Positions 16,149-24,711 of a stretch of DNA of 64,000 bases are shown here, piece by piece. The stretch comes from Bacteroidales bacterium. GTDB lineage: Bacteria; Bacteroidota; Bacteroidia; Bacteroidales; UBA932. Under the pieces are notes generated by a model. The model searched no databases and was not told the origin of the DNA. It saw nothing but the letters and a program-made list of their open reading frames with translations. A program made the translations under genes and the position numbers. The number at the start of each line of letters is the position of its first letter. Position 1 is the stretch's first letter. The stretch is taken from NCBI GenBank assembly GCA_017519865.1, contig JAFWRQ010000033.1:1-64000 (forward strand), read 5' to 3'.

Positions 16149-17417
16149 ATGACCGATATTCTCTTGAAGAACATCCTCGTCGACGACAGACTTGTCGACA
16201 TCTGCATAGATGCGGGAAAGATTGCCGGGATACTTCCGGCCGGAGGTCCCTCTCCCGAAGCCGCCGAGACCATGGACTGCACCGGCAAGGTCGCGGTACC
16301 GGGGTTCATCAACATGCATACCCACGCCGCAATGTCCCTCATGCGCGGCATCGGCGAGGACGTCGTTTTCTCCGACTGGATCAACCGCATCTGGGACATC
16401 GAGGCCGGCATAGACCACGACTTCATCTATTGGGGCAGCCGCGTGGCCGCCATCGAGATGATACGCACGGGCACAACGACCTTCAACGACCAGTACTGGT
16501 CCTTCCCCTCGACGGTCCAGGCAGTCAAGGAAGCCGGCATCAGGGTCGCCACAGGCTACGACGTGATGGACAAGGACGACCCGGAAACGGCTGAACGCCA
16601 GAAGGAGCAGTGCGTGGAGCGCTACAAGCTCTACCAGGCCGTGGCCGATGACCGGCACTTGTTCACAATGTCCTTCCACGCAGTGTATTCCGTGAGCGAG
16701 CCCATGATCGTCTGGGCTTCGGAGTTCGCAAAGGCAAGGGACCTGCCGCTCCACATCCACCTCTGCGAGACCGCCAAGGAAGTCGAGGACTGCAAGGCCG
16801 CGCACGGCGGCCTCACCCCCGTGGAGTATCTGGACCGCCTGGGCGTCCTGGACCATAATGTCATTGCCGGACACACCCTCTGGCTCAGCCCGGAGGACAT
16901 CCGCATCCTGGGCGAAAGGAAGGTCAACTGCGTCCACAACATCAACTCCAACGCAAAACTCAGTTCCGGATACCGCTTCCCTTACCACGAACTCAAGGAT
17001 GCGGGGGCCAACGTATGCCTGGGCACGGACGGCTGCGCATCTTCCAACAACCTCGACATGCTCGAGGCCATGAAGACTTCCGCCCTGTTCCAGAAAGCAT
17101 GGAGAAACGATCCCAAGGCGCTTCCGTTGGATGAGTTGATGGATATGGCCACGGTGAACGGAGCGCACGCCCTGCGCATTGCCGCAGGCCGGATAGCTGA
17201 GGGCCTTCTGGCCGACATCTCCATCGTGGACACCGATTCCACGTTCTTCCTCTCCCCCGCCCCGTTCATGGCCAATTTCATCTATTCCGCCCACAGCGAC
17301 TGCATCGACTCAGTCATCGCCGGCGGCCGCTTCGTGATGAAGCACCGCGTCGTCGAAGGCGAGGAGGAAGTGCTTCGCGAAGCAAGGAAAGTACTGTCAC
17401 AGATACATTTACGCTAA
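16149..17417 (+). CDS. mtaD: Amidohydrolase: 5'-methylthioadenosine/S-adenosylhomocysteine deaminase type
   Basis: A 422-residue metal-dependent amidohydrolase of the ATZ/TRZ/MtaD group, predicted to deaminate adenine-nucleoside thioethers (SAH, MTA) or adenosine. Metal and catalytic blocks are present in order: [18 protein letters not shown] (HxH), LHIHLCET (His and catalytic Glu), VIAGHTLWL (His), and [15 protein letters not shown] (Asp). The C-terminal strands return to the composite beta-sandwich ([15 protein letters not shown]). ATG 16149 is preferred over the frame extension to 16086, which runs through the terminator. The gene lies 11 bases before a purine nucleoside phosphorylase, consistent with a deaminase-phosphorylase salvage route. 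Exact substrate preference cannot be read from sequence. Confidence 0.85.
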   Translation: MTDILLKNILVDDRLVDICIDAGKIAGILPAGGPSPEAAETMDCTGKVAVPGFINMHTHAAMSLMRGIGEDVVFSDWINRIWDIEAGIDHDFIYWGSRVAAIEMIRTGTTTFNDQYWSFPSTVQAVKEAGIRVATGYDVMDKDDPETAERQKEQCVERYKLYQAVADDRHLFTMSFHAVYSVSEPMIVWASEFAKARDLPLHIHLCETAKEVEDCKAAHGGLTPVEYLDRLGVLDHNVIAGHTLWLSPEDIRILGERKVNCVHNINSNAKLSSGYRFPYHELKDAGANVCLGTDGCASSNNLDMLEAMKTSALFQKAWRNDPKALPLDELMDMATVNGAHALRIAAGRIAEGLLADISIVDTDSTFFLSPAPFMANFIYSAHSDCIDSVIAGGRFVMKHRVVEGEEEVLREARKVLSQIHLR

Positions 17418-17428
17418 ATAAACATACT

Positions 17429-18256
17429 ATGGACCCCAGAATTGAAAAGATCCATTCAGCCGAGAATTTCATCCTCGATAAGCTAGGAGGCCGGACTCCC
17501 CTGGTCGGCATCGTCCTCGGCAGCGGACTCGGCAAGCTCGCCGACAAGATAGAGAATCCGATTGTGATTCCCTACAGGACAATTCCCGGTTTTCCGGTGT
17601 CCACGGCTATAGGGCACAAGGGCAATTTCATCATCGGAGACTTCGGAGGCAAGTTCGTTATAGCGATGCAGGGGCGTTTCCACTACTATGAGGGCTATCC
17701 CATGGAACTGGTCACCCTGCCCATCCGCGTAATGAAGACGCTCGGAGTCGAGTATCTCTTCGTCTCGAACGCAGCGGGAGGATGCAATCCCGACTTCGAG
17801 GTGGGAGACCTGATGATCATCAAGGACCATATCAACCTGTTCCCCAATCCGCTCATCGGGCCCAACTTCGATGAGTTCGGTCCGCGCTTCCCGGACATGA
17901 CCTGCGCTTACGACCTCGAACTGATCGAAAAGGCGCAGCGTATCGCCGGAGAAATGGGTGTCAGGTACCATAAGGGAGTCTACTTCGGCAGTCCGGGACC
18001 CACGTACGAGACGCCGGCCGAGGTGCGCTTCTACAGGATGGCGGGAGCGGACGTGTTGGGAATGTCTACGATCCCGGAAGTCATCGTAGCCCGCCACTGC
18101 GGCATACGCGTCTTCGGTATGTCGGTGATTACCAACAAGTGCAACACCGACAACGTCGCCAGGAATTTCAATGACGGCGACGATGTCGTAAGGGCTGCAG
18201 ATGCAGCAGCCGACAACATGTGCGGGGTCTTCACCCGCCTGATTTCGGAACTTTAG
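17429..18256 (+). CDS. Purine nucleoside phosphorylase (trimeric type)
   Basis: A 275-residue PNP/MTAP-superfamily enzyme that cleaves purine nucleosides with phosphate to free base and (deoxy)ribose-1-phosphate. Family blocks: [14 protein letters not shown] (phosphate loop), [74 protein letters not shown] with the Glu that binds the base, and SVITNKCN. The Asn in the TNK segment indicates 6-oxopurine (inosine/guanosine) preference. It is in an operon with the deaminase upstream. The stop TAG overlaps the nadE stop TAA on the other strand. Confidence 0.95.
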   Translation: MDPRIEKIHSAENFILDKLGGRTPLVGIVLGSGLGKLADKIENPIVIPYRTIPGFPVSTAIGHKGNFIIGDFGGKFVIAMQGRFHYYEGYPMELVTLPIRVMKTLGVEYLFVSNAAGGCNPDFEVGDLMIIKDHINLFPNPLIGPNFDEFGPRFPDMTCAYDLELIEKAQRIAGEMGVRYHKGVYFGSPGPTYETPAEVRFYRMAGADVLGMSTIPEVIVARHCGIRVFGMSVITNKCNTDNVARNFNDGDDVVRAADAAADNMCGVFTRLISEL

Positions 18257-19929
18257 TCCAGGTCGGAGACCCAGAGGGCCGCGGAGACGTCCGAAGGGGC
18301 GGCCCAGGCCCCACGGGGCGACAGGCAGACGGAGCCGACTCGCGGGCCTTCAGGCGAGCAGGAACGCTTGAACTGCTGCGAGAAGAAGCGCCAGAGGAAT
18401 TTGCGGAGCCACCGGTCGACGGTGGCTTCGTCGTATTTGCCCGCGAACGCCTCGACGGCGAGGGCCCGGATCTCGCGGGGCCTGCGGGCGTGGCGCACCA
18501 GATGGTACAGGAAAAAGTCGTGCAACTCGTAGGGGCCGACTATATCCTCCGTCTTCTGCTTGATGTTTCCATTCTCGTCCACGGGCGTCAGTTCGGGGCT
18601 GATAGGCGTATCGACGATGTCCAGCAGGGTCTCTCGTGCCTCGGGAAAGCGGTTCACCGCGGCCCAGCGCACCATGGCCTGCATGATGGTCTTGGGGACG
18701 TCGCAATTGACGGAATAGTTGGCCATATGGTCGCCGTTGTAGGTACACCAGCCGAGGGCTATCTCCGAAAGGTCGCCGGTACCGACCACGAGACCGTCCG
18801 TGTCGTTGGCTATGTCCATCAGGATCTGGGTCCTTTCTCGAGCCTGGGCATTCTCGAACGTAACATTATGGTTTTCAGGATTATGTCCTATATCTGAGAA
18901 ATGCTGGGAGACGGCCGGTCCGATGGGGATCTCGCGGGCGTCCACGCCGAGCGAGGCCATCAAATCCGAGGCATTGCCGTGCGTGCGGTTCGAGGTTCCG
19001 AAGCCCGGCATGGTGACGGCGATTATGTCCTTCCTGTCCTTGCCGAGGCTGTCGAAGGCGGCGACGGTGACGAGCAGCGCAAGCGTCGAGTCGAGGCCGC
19101 CGGAGATGCCCAGTACGGCGGTCTTGCAACCGACGTGCTCCAGGCGGGTGCGGAGGGCCGCGGTCTGGATGGAGAGTATCTCCTCGCAACGTGAAGCCAG
19201 GACCTCCGGGTCGGAAGGTACGAACGGATGGGGATTCGGGGCGGCGGATACCGGTGTCTCAGCGGGCTTCAGTGCCTCTGCAGCAGGATCTATTTCCGCA
19301 TAGATGATGCTCGAACATGTCTGGAAACGGGCGTTCTCCGCCAGCAGGTGGCCCTTCTGGAATATGAGTGAAGGTCCCGCATAGACGGCATCGCCAGTGG
19401 ATTCGCCATAGCCGGCTGCACAGTAGACGATGGCCGTACCCGTCCTGTAGGTCAGGGCAGCCAGGTCGCGCTTGCGCACCGCATGGCCCGTGACGAGCTC
19501 GGGGACGGCGGCAAGCTGGAGGACCAGCGAAGCGCCGGCCGGAAGCTCTCCGGGGATAGTGCCTCCCGTCAGCACGGCGAAGCGCGGATCGGTGTCGAAG
19601 ACCTCACCTCCCTTGATGACAGCCGCAGCGGATGCGTATCCGTTGCCGGCCCCCACAGGCAGCCCTATGACTGCCGTGATGTCAAGGGCAGCGGTTCCAA
19701 CGGCTATTTCCCGTACGGCTTTTCCCGCAGCCTCCAGCAGGAGTTCCTGCCTGAAAAGATCCCCGCAAGTGGCTCCGGTCACACTGAACTCCGGAAAAAC
19801 GACTATGTCCGCACCGGCCTCAGCGGCTTCACCGACGAGGCGTATGACCTCACGTGCATTCCTGGACGGATCCGCAAGCCACACCCTCGGAGTGGCGGCG
19901 GCGACTTTCAAAACATCTTTTTTGCGCAT
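18253..19929 (-). CDS. nadE: NAD+ synthetase with a shortened, apparently inactive glutaminase domain
   Basis: A 558-residue two-domain NadE. The C-terminal synthetase domain is intact: P-loop [15 protein letters not shown] (about 272-286), [40 protein letters not shown], and PSPELTP-like [13 protein letters not shown]. It adenylates nicotinate adenine dinucleotide and amidates it. The N-terminal nitrilase-type glutaminase domain keeps the first catalytic Glu ([10 protein letters not shown], Glu47), but the stretch that should hold the catalytic Lys (PKTYLPNY-like) and Cys (ICEDLW-like) is missing between about 108 and 150. Bacteroidales relatives are usually around 640-680 residues, so roughly 80-100 are absent. 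Free ammonia is the likely nitrogen source. The start ATG 19929 follows a TATATTTG box at 19944-19937; the extension to 19959 is not used. Confidence 0.9.
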   Translation of the reverse strand: MRKKDVLKVAAATPRVWLADPSRNAREVIRLVGEAAEAGADIVVFPEFSVTGATCGDLFRQELLLEAAGKAVREIAVGTAALDITAVIGLPVGAGNGYASAAAVIKGGEVFDTDPRFAVLTGGTIPGELPAGASLVLQLAAVPELVTGHAVRKRDLAALTYRTGTAIVYCAAGYGESTGDAVYAGPSLIFQKGHLLAENARFQTCSSIIYAEIDPAAEALKPAETPVSAAPNPHPFVPSDPEVLASRCEEILSIQTAALRTRLEHVGCKTAVLGISGGLDSTLALLVTVAAFDSLGKDRKDIIAVTMPGFGTSNRTHGNASDLMASLGVDAREIPIGPAVSQHFSDIGHNPENHNVTFENAQARERTQILMDIANDTDGLVVGTGDLSEIALGWCTYNGDHMANYSVNCDVPKTIMQAMVRWAAVNRFPEARETLLDIVDTPISPELTPVDENGNIKQKTEDIVGPYELHDFFLYHLVRHARRPREIRALAVEAFAGKYDEATVDRWLRKFLWRFFSQQFKRSCSPEGPRVGSVCLSPRGAWAAPSDVSAALWVSDLD

Positions 19930-20032
19930 AATGTTACAAATATAGACGAAATCGCCCAAAATTGTCCCGGAGAAAAGTTCATTTTTTATACAATTTTACT
20001 AAATTTGCGAAGTATGGGTAAATTGGATAGAA

Positions 20033-20305
20033 ATGCTTGAGGACATACAAAAGAATTTCGAACGGGTCATCGCATTGTACGAGGGAGAACGCGAAGCCAA
20101 CGCCGGTCTCCGCGCCAAACTCGCCGCAAGCGAATCCTCCAATGACACCTACAGGAAGCAAATAGCCGAGTTGGAGAGACAGGTAGAGAACCTCAAGCTC
20201 GCTGAAGCGTTTCTGACACCGACAGGCAGTTCCGACAGTGCGAAGGAAAGGATAGATAAACTCATAAAGGAGATCAACAAGTGTATCTCGTTGCTTGAAA
20301 AGTGA
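20033..20305 (+). CDS. Small coiled-coil protein preceding zapA
   Basis: A 90-residue protein that is almost entirely helical with heptad character (residues about 10-60, RVIALYEGEREANAGLRAKL, QIAELERQVENLKL), a short TPTGSSDS break, and a C-terminal helix KERIDKLIKEINKCISLL. I do not recognise a named family. The position directly before zapA (one base between the TGA and the next ATG) and the coiled coil suggest a divisome-associated partner analogous to ZapB, which is inference. A TAAATTTG box at 20000-20007 lies 25 bases upstream. Confidence 0.75.
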   Translation: MLEDIQKNFERVIALYEGEREANAGLRAKLAASESSNDTYRKQIAELERQVENLKLAEAFLTPTGSSDSAKERIDKLIKEINKCISLLEK

Positions 20306-20306
20306 T

Positions 20307-20597
20307 ATGGAACAGAGCATTACCATCAAGATAGCCGGCAAGGACTATCCCCTCAAGGCGACTTCTCCGGAGATGGAGCAGCTTATGCGTCTGGCTGCAG
20401 AGACCATCAACCAGAAGCTCGCCCTCTATGATGCCAAGTTCCCGGACAAGACACTTGTCGACAAGCTCTCCTTCGTCGCCCTGAACGAAACCGTCAGCCG
20501 CATGTCGTTCCAGAAAAGGCTTTCCTCCGTAAGTGAGGAAGCCAAGCGGATGCTCAGCCAGACCAGTTCCTATCTCGACAGCATTGATAAAAAGTAG
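20307..20597 (+). CDS. zapA: Cell division protein ZapA
   Basis: A 96-residue FtsZ-associated protein that promotes Z-ring bundling. The N-terminal beta-strands SITIKIAGKDYPLKA and the following EQLMRLAAETINQKLALYDAKF helix match the ZapA head domain, and the rest is a coiled coil (VALNETVSRMSFQKRL). ATG 20307 gives the normal N terminus. The last base of the TAG stop is also the first base of the closing helix of the following 6S-like RNA. Confidence 0.9.
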   Translation: MEQSITIKIAGKDYPLKATSPEMEQLMRLAAETINQKLALYDAKFPDKTLVDKLSFVALNETVSRMSFQKRLSSVSEEAKRMLSQTSSYLDSIDKK

Positions 20598-20778
20598 CCG
20601 TTAGTCCCCCGTGCTGAAAACAACAAGTTCCTCGGAACCGGGTAACTCGAATGGGGGATGGCAGGCCAAGGTCACCTTAACAGGGATTCCGCTTCGGCGG
20701 GACGGTGGACGCCGGAACTGATTCGGAGCTCAAATCTTGTCATGAGATTTTTCTGACACCTGACTAACGGCTTTTTTT
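20597..20778 (+). ncRNA. ssrS: 6S RNA-like structured RNA (6S-Flavo type candidate)
   Basis: The ends form a perfect 10-bp helix: GCCGTTAGTC at 20597-20606 with GACTAACGGC at 20762-20771, followed by T7 (20772-20778), defining an RNA of about 180 nt, the size of 6S RNA. Inside are a TCCCCC/GGGGGA pairing (20605-20610 with 20653-20658), a TCCGC-TTCG-GCGGGA hairpin near 20686-20701, and AAATCT/AGATTT near the 3' end. The place between zapA and rny is where I recall the Bacteroidetes 6S RNA lying, and zapA is also a neighbour of 6S in gammaproteobacteria. 6S RNA sequesters RNA polymerase holoenzyme in stationary phase. A structured RNA is well supported; the family name is an inference. Confidence 0.68.
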
Positions 20779-20789
20779 AGATACTCCGG

Positions 20790-20818
20790 CCGGTGCATGC
20801 TTCCAAGGCTTGCACCGG
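20790..20818 (+). other. Stem-loop between the 6S-like RNA and rny
   Basis: CCGGTGCATGC and GCTTGCACCGG form an 11-bp stem with one mismatch and a TTCCAAG loop, followed by TCCGTTGTTT. It could be a weak terminator or a structured element in the rny leader; the 60 bases from here to the rny ATG hold nothing else recognisable. Confidence 0.6.
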
Positions 20819-20878
20819 TCCGTTGTTTCCGGGCATGCAGGGTAAGGTATTTATTATTAACTATATAACCTTTCATAT

Positions 20879-22438
20879 ATGTTGGTTTACTGTATTTTGG
20901 CCGCAATACTGGGCGCAGTGGTCGCCCTGGCCGTCTCCATATTCATCCGCAAGCAGACCCTGAAGGGCAAGAGGGAGGAAATCCTCGAGCAGGCCCGTCT
21001 CGAAGCGGAAAAGATCAAGAACGAAGCGGAAAACATCAAGAAAGACAAGATCTTCCAGGCCAAGGAGCGCTTCCTGCAGCTCAAGAGCGAGCATGACCAG
21101 TATGTCAGCGAGAAGAACAACCAGCTCCGCGACGCCGAGAACCGTCTCAAACAGAAGGAAAACTCCCTCAACCAGAAGAACGAGGACCTCGCACGAAAGA
21201 TCAAGGAGAACGACTCCCTCAAGCAGAGCCTGCAGGCCCGCACCGAGAATGTCGACAAGAAAGGCGAGGAGTACGACCGCCTCATCTCCCAGGTCAACCG
21301 CCAGCTTGAGACCCTGGCCGGGATGAGCGCCGCCGAGGCCAAGAACGTCCTCATGGAGAATATGAAAGCCGAGGCCCGCACCGAGGCCCAGGCCTACATC
21401 AACGATACGATGGACGAAGCCAGGCTGAACGCCGCAAAGGAAGCCAAACGCATAGTCATCAACACCATACAGCGTACCGCCACCGAGACCGCCATCGAGA
21501 ATGCCGTTACCACCTTCCCCATCGAGAACGACGAGATCAAGGGACGCATCATCGGCCGTGAGGGCCGCAACATCCGCGCCCTGGAGGCTGCCACCGGCGT
21601 AGAAATCGTCGTGGACGACACTCCCGACGCCATCCTCCTGTCGGCATTCGACCCTGTCCGCAGGGAGGTCGCACGCCTCGCCCTGCACCAGCTTGTCATC
21701 GACGGCCGCATCCACCCCGCCCGCATCGAGGAGGTGGTGGCAAAGGTCCAGAAACAGCTTGAGGACGAGATCCTCGAGACCGGCAAGCGTACCTGTATCG
21801 ACCTCGGCATCCACGGCATGAGCATGGAGCTCGTCCGCCTCATCGGGCGCATGAAATACCGCTCGTCATACGGCCAGAACCTCCTACAGCACTCGCGCGA
21901 AGTCGCGAATATCTGCGCCATCATGGCCTCAGAGCTGGGACTGAATCCCAAGCTTGCCAAACGCGCCGGCCTCCTTCATGACATCGGAAAGGTTTCCGAG
22001 CAGGATCCCGAGCTGCCCCACGCCCTGCTGGGTATGAAGATCGCCGAGCAGTACAAAGAGAAGCCCGAAATCTGCAACGCCATCGGAGCCCATCACGAGG
22101 AGACCGAGATGACCTCGATCATCGCACCGCTGGTGCTCGTCGGCGACGCCATCTCCGGTGCACGCCCCGGTGCACGCCGCGAGGTCATCGAGTCGTACAT
22201 CAAGCGCCTCAAGGGCATGGAAGACCTGGCGGCATCCTATCCGGGAGTCACCAAGTCCTACGCCATCCAGGCGGGGCGCGAACTCAGGGTTATCGTCGGT
22301 GCTGAGGAAGTCACCGACGAGCAGGCAGCAAGGCTCTCTACGGACATAGCGCAGAAGATTCAGGAAGAGATGACCTATCCGGGTCAGGTAAAGATCACGG
22401 TGATCCGGGAGACCAGGTCCGTGGCTTATGCCAAGTAG
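20879..22438 (+). CDS. rny: Ribonuclease Y
   Basis: A 519-residue membrane-anchored endoribonuclease that initiates mRNA decay. The N-terminal helix [23 protein letters not shown] anchors it; about 30-160 is a long charged coiled coil ([20 protein letters not shown]). A KH domain follows ([30 protein letters not shown]), then the HD phosphohydrolase domain ([33 protein letters not shown] with the HD pair, and AIGAHHEE). Length and order are normal for the family. Confidence 0.97.
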   Translation: MLVYCILAAILGAVVALAVSIFIRKQTLKGKREEILEQARLEAEKIKNEAENIKKDKIFQAKERFLQLKSEHDQYVSEKNNQLRDAENRLKQKENSLNQKNEDLARKIKENDSLKQSLQARTENVDKKGEEYDRLISQVNRQLETLAGMSAAEAKNVLMENMKAEARTEAQAYINDTMDEARLNAAKEAKRIVINTIQRTATETAIENAVTTFPIENDEIKGRIIGREGRNIRALEAATGVEIVVDDTPDAILLSAFDPVRREVARLALHQLVIDGRIHPARIEEVVAKVQKQLEDEILETGKRTCIDLGIHGMSMELVRLIGRMKYRSSYGQNLLQHSREVANICAIMASELGLNPKLAKRAGLLHDIGKVSEQDPELPHALLGMKIAEQYKEKPEICNAIGAHHEETEMTSIIAPLVLVGDAISGARPGARREVIESYIKRLKGMEDLAASYPGVTKSYAIQAGRELRVIVGAEEVTDEQAARLSTDIAQKIQEEMTYPGQVKITVIRETRSVAYAK

Positions 22439-22451
22439 CCGGACCTGTCCG

Positions 22452-23312
22452 CTACCTTGTCATAGGCCTGTGTTGCCTGGAACGGCAGGCTTTGATGTTG
22501 TCCAGAAGGGTCTGCCTCTCCTCCTCGGGAAGCGCGAAATCACAGAAACGCTCCCAGAGGTAATCGACTGCCTGGGCACTGGGATGCACCATGTCCTCGG
22601 CATAGAAACGGTAGTCACGCAGTTCGTCCATGACGATCTCGTATGCCGGGAAGTAAACGACCCGTTCTCCGTCTGTGACGGAGTCGGCTGCCAGGAGCAA
22701 CGTTCCCTTGCTCAACTGGTTGGCATGAGCCCCGTCGGCCATGTGGCGGATAGGGCTGACGGTAAGGATGAAACGCTTGTCGGGGAAACCCGACACAAGG
22801 CCGGAGAGCAGCGAAGTCACCTCCTCCGTGGAGAGCCGCTCCCGGACGAACTCACGGGCAGGTCTCTTGAGACAGTTCGAGACGACCATGCCTCTTTCGA
22901 GGTGACGGAAGCAGTATGCGGAGCCGAGGGTAAGGACGACCAGGTTTGCCTTGCGCCAGCTTGCGTGTGCAGATGCCAGCGAAGAGTTGGCTGCTTCAAG
23001 GAATTCCGCGGCCGAACGGCGCGCAAAGGAAGTGTGATGATGGAAGGAACAGACGAGTCCCGCTCCGGCGCCCATCTCCACGCAGTCCGCCTCGGTGAAA
23101 GGGATTCCGCTCTCCAACCGTTCCGCCGCATTGCGGACGGAAACGGGGTTATAAAGTGTCCCGAAAGGGTTCACGCACACATCGAAGCCCGCATCGGACA
23201 TACGAGCGCCAATGTTGTCCGCAAAGCAGCTGCCCAGAAGCACAGTGCTTTCGGAGTAAGAGAGTTTGACCGGGCTGGTACCACACTCGACCTTTGTCTG
23301 AAGTTTCAGCAT
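22452..23312 (-). CDS. GSCFA-domain protein
   Basis: A 286-residue protein with the family-naming motif: STVLLGSCFADNIGARM near the N terminus, then NPFGTLYNPVSVRNAAERL, VLTLGSAYCFRH, KRFILTVSPIRHMADG and FPAYEIVMDELRDYRFYAEDMVHPSAQAVDYLWERF. The GSCFA fold is SGNH/GDSL-hydrolase-like, and the first GSC Ser, the SP-x-RH region and the MVHPS His are likely active-site parts. No substrate is established. ATG 23312 starts at MLKLQTKVEC; no signal peptide is seen. It is convergent with rny (13 bases between stops). A TATTTTTG box lies at 23337-23330. Confidence 0.9.
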   Translation of the reverse strand: MLKLQTKVECGTSPVKLSYSESTVLLGSCFADNIGARMSDAGFDVCVNPFGTLYNPVSVRNAAERLESGIPFTEADCVEMGAGAGLVCSFHHHTSFARRSAAEFLEAANSSLASAHASWRKANLVVLTLGSAYCFRHLERGMVVSNCLKRPAREFVRERLSTEEVTSLLSGLVSGFPDKRFILTVSPIRHMADGAHANQLSKGTLLLAADSVTDGERVVYFPAYEIVMDELRDYRFYAEDMVHPSAQAVDYLWERFCDFALPEEERQTLLDNIKACRSRQHRPMTR

Positions 23313-23349
23313 ATCGGATCCTGTTTTTACAAAAATACTGAATAATATC

Positions 23350-24681
23350 ATGAACGCCAAGTCCCTTATTGTCTCATCGATGCTCGCTGCCCTGACGGCG
23401 TCCGCAGTCCAGGCCCAGTCTTTGCTGGACCTCCAGGACCTGTTCGGCCGGCAGTCACAGTCGCGCGTACAGGATAACGCCGTGAAGGTCGAATACGATA
23501 TCGACTTCCATTATTTCTTCGACTATCGCTCTTTCGGGGCCAGCGACGACATCTTCCTGACATCCGGGACCGTCAACGTCGCACGCTTCTCCCCTTCCGC
23601 GGTGCTTCGTTTCGACCAGAGCCGCAACATCACCCACAGGCTCGCCCTGGGGGTCGATCTGACCAAGAACCTCGGGGAGAATCCCGTCAGTACAGCGGAC
23701 TATTCCAAAGATGAGGACGATCCTGCCCTGCGCAACAAGAGACTCATAAAGGACATCTTCTTCTATTACAACTACCAGCGGCGCTCAGGCAATGGTCTTC
23801 TGGGATTCTACGCAGGCATCCATCCCAGGACGGTATTGAACGGCGCCTATACCAGGGCCATCTTCGCCGACGACCTCATCTACTACGATCCCAACATCGA
23901 GGGCGTCACCGTCAACTATTCCGCTCCTCGCTTCAGCGCCGAGCTGACGGCGGACCTTTTCTCCAACAGGGGGCGCGACAGGATAGGCAGCGGCATGGTC
24001 TCCACGGCCGGCTTGTTCAAGTTTTCGGACTTGCTGGGTCTGGGATGGTCAGCCGCCTACAGCCACGTCAGCGGGACGGAACTCGTACCTTACGACGTAG
24101 ACGTAGCCCTGGCCAATCCTTACGTGAAAGCCGATTTCAGCAAGATGACCGGATTCCAGGAACTGTATGCCAAGGGAGGCGCAATGATATCCTATCAGTT
24201 CGACCGCAGGATAGTGGACGAGACTCCGCATTTCCCCCTGGGTGCCGAGTTCATGATCGGGGCGCGCAACTGGAACATAGGGCTGGAGGATACCTTCTAT
24301 TTCGGTGACAACCAGATGGTTTACTACAGCGCTTCGTACAATGGTATTTCATTCGCAGCCATGTATGTCGAATCGCTCTATCACGGCGACACATACTATT
24401 TCACCCGCAGGCGTATACCTACATGGTACAATCGTATGGAGCTGTACTGGCAACCCCTGGACGCCGGATTCGTCAATGCCAGGCTCTCCGTCGTCGGGCA
24501 CTTCATCACGCTTGCCGGCGATATAGGTCCATATACCGGAATGCAGGCCAAGGCCACCCTCCTCTTCAATCTCGATGCCTTCCGGCATCCGCGCGAAAGC
24601 GCTCCCGCGGGCCGCTCCCGCAGCACTGAGCGCAGAGAACGTACGTCCCGCGTCTCCGGCAGCCCGCTCATCAGCCTTTGA
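23350..24681 (+). CDS. Predicted outer-membrane beta-barrel protein with Arg/Ser-rich C-terminal tail
   Basis: A 443-residue secreted protein. MNAKSLIVSSMLAALTASAVQAQ is a signal peptide. The remainder is rich in alternating amphipathic strands with aromatic girdles (YDIDFHYFFDYRSF, FFYYNYQRRSGNGLLGFYAGI, NWNIGLEDTFYFGDNQMVYYSASYNGISFAAMYVESLYH), indicating an outer-membrane beta-barrel. I do not recognise the family. The barrel appears to end at KATLLFNLDAF with the expected terminal Phe, but the frame continues for 32 polar, Arg/Ser-rich residues. The 5'-nucleotidase gene starts 30 bases downstream, so the two may be co-transcribed. Confidence 0.75.
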   Translation: MNAKSLIVSSMLAALTASAVQAQSLLDLQDLFGRQSQSRVQDNAVKVEYDIDFHYFFDYRSFGASDDIFLTSGTVNVARFSPSAVLRFDQSRNITHRLALGVDLTKNLGENPVSTADYSKDEDDPALRNKRLIKDIFFYYNYQRRSGNGLLGFYAGIHPRTVLNGAYTRAIFADDLIYYDPNIEGVTVNYSAPRFSAELTADLFSNRGRDRIGSGMVSTAGLFKFSDLLGLGWSAAYSHVSGTELVPYDVDVALANPYVKADFSKMTGFQELYAKGGAMISYQFDRRIVDETPHFPLGAEFMIGARNWNIGLEDTFYFGDNQMVYYSASYNGISFAAMYVESLYHGDTYYFTRRRIPTWYNRMELYWQPLDAGFVNARLSVVGHFITLAGDIGPYTGMQAKATLLFNLDAFRHPRESAPAGRSRSTERRERTSRVSGSPLISL

Positions 24682-24711
24682 TCCAGACTAAAACAAACTC
24701 TTTTTCCATAT

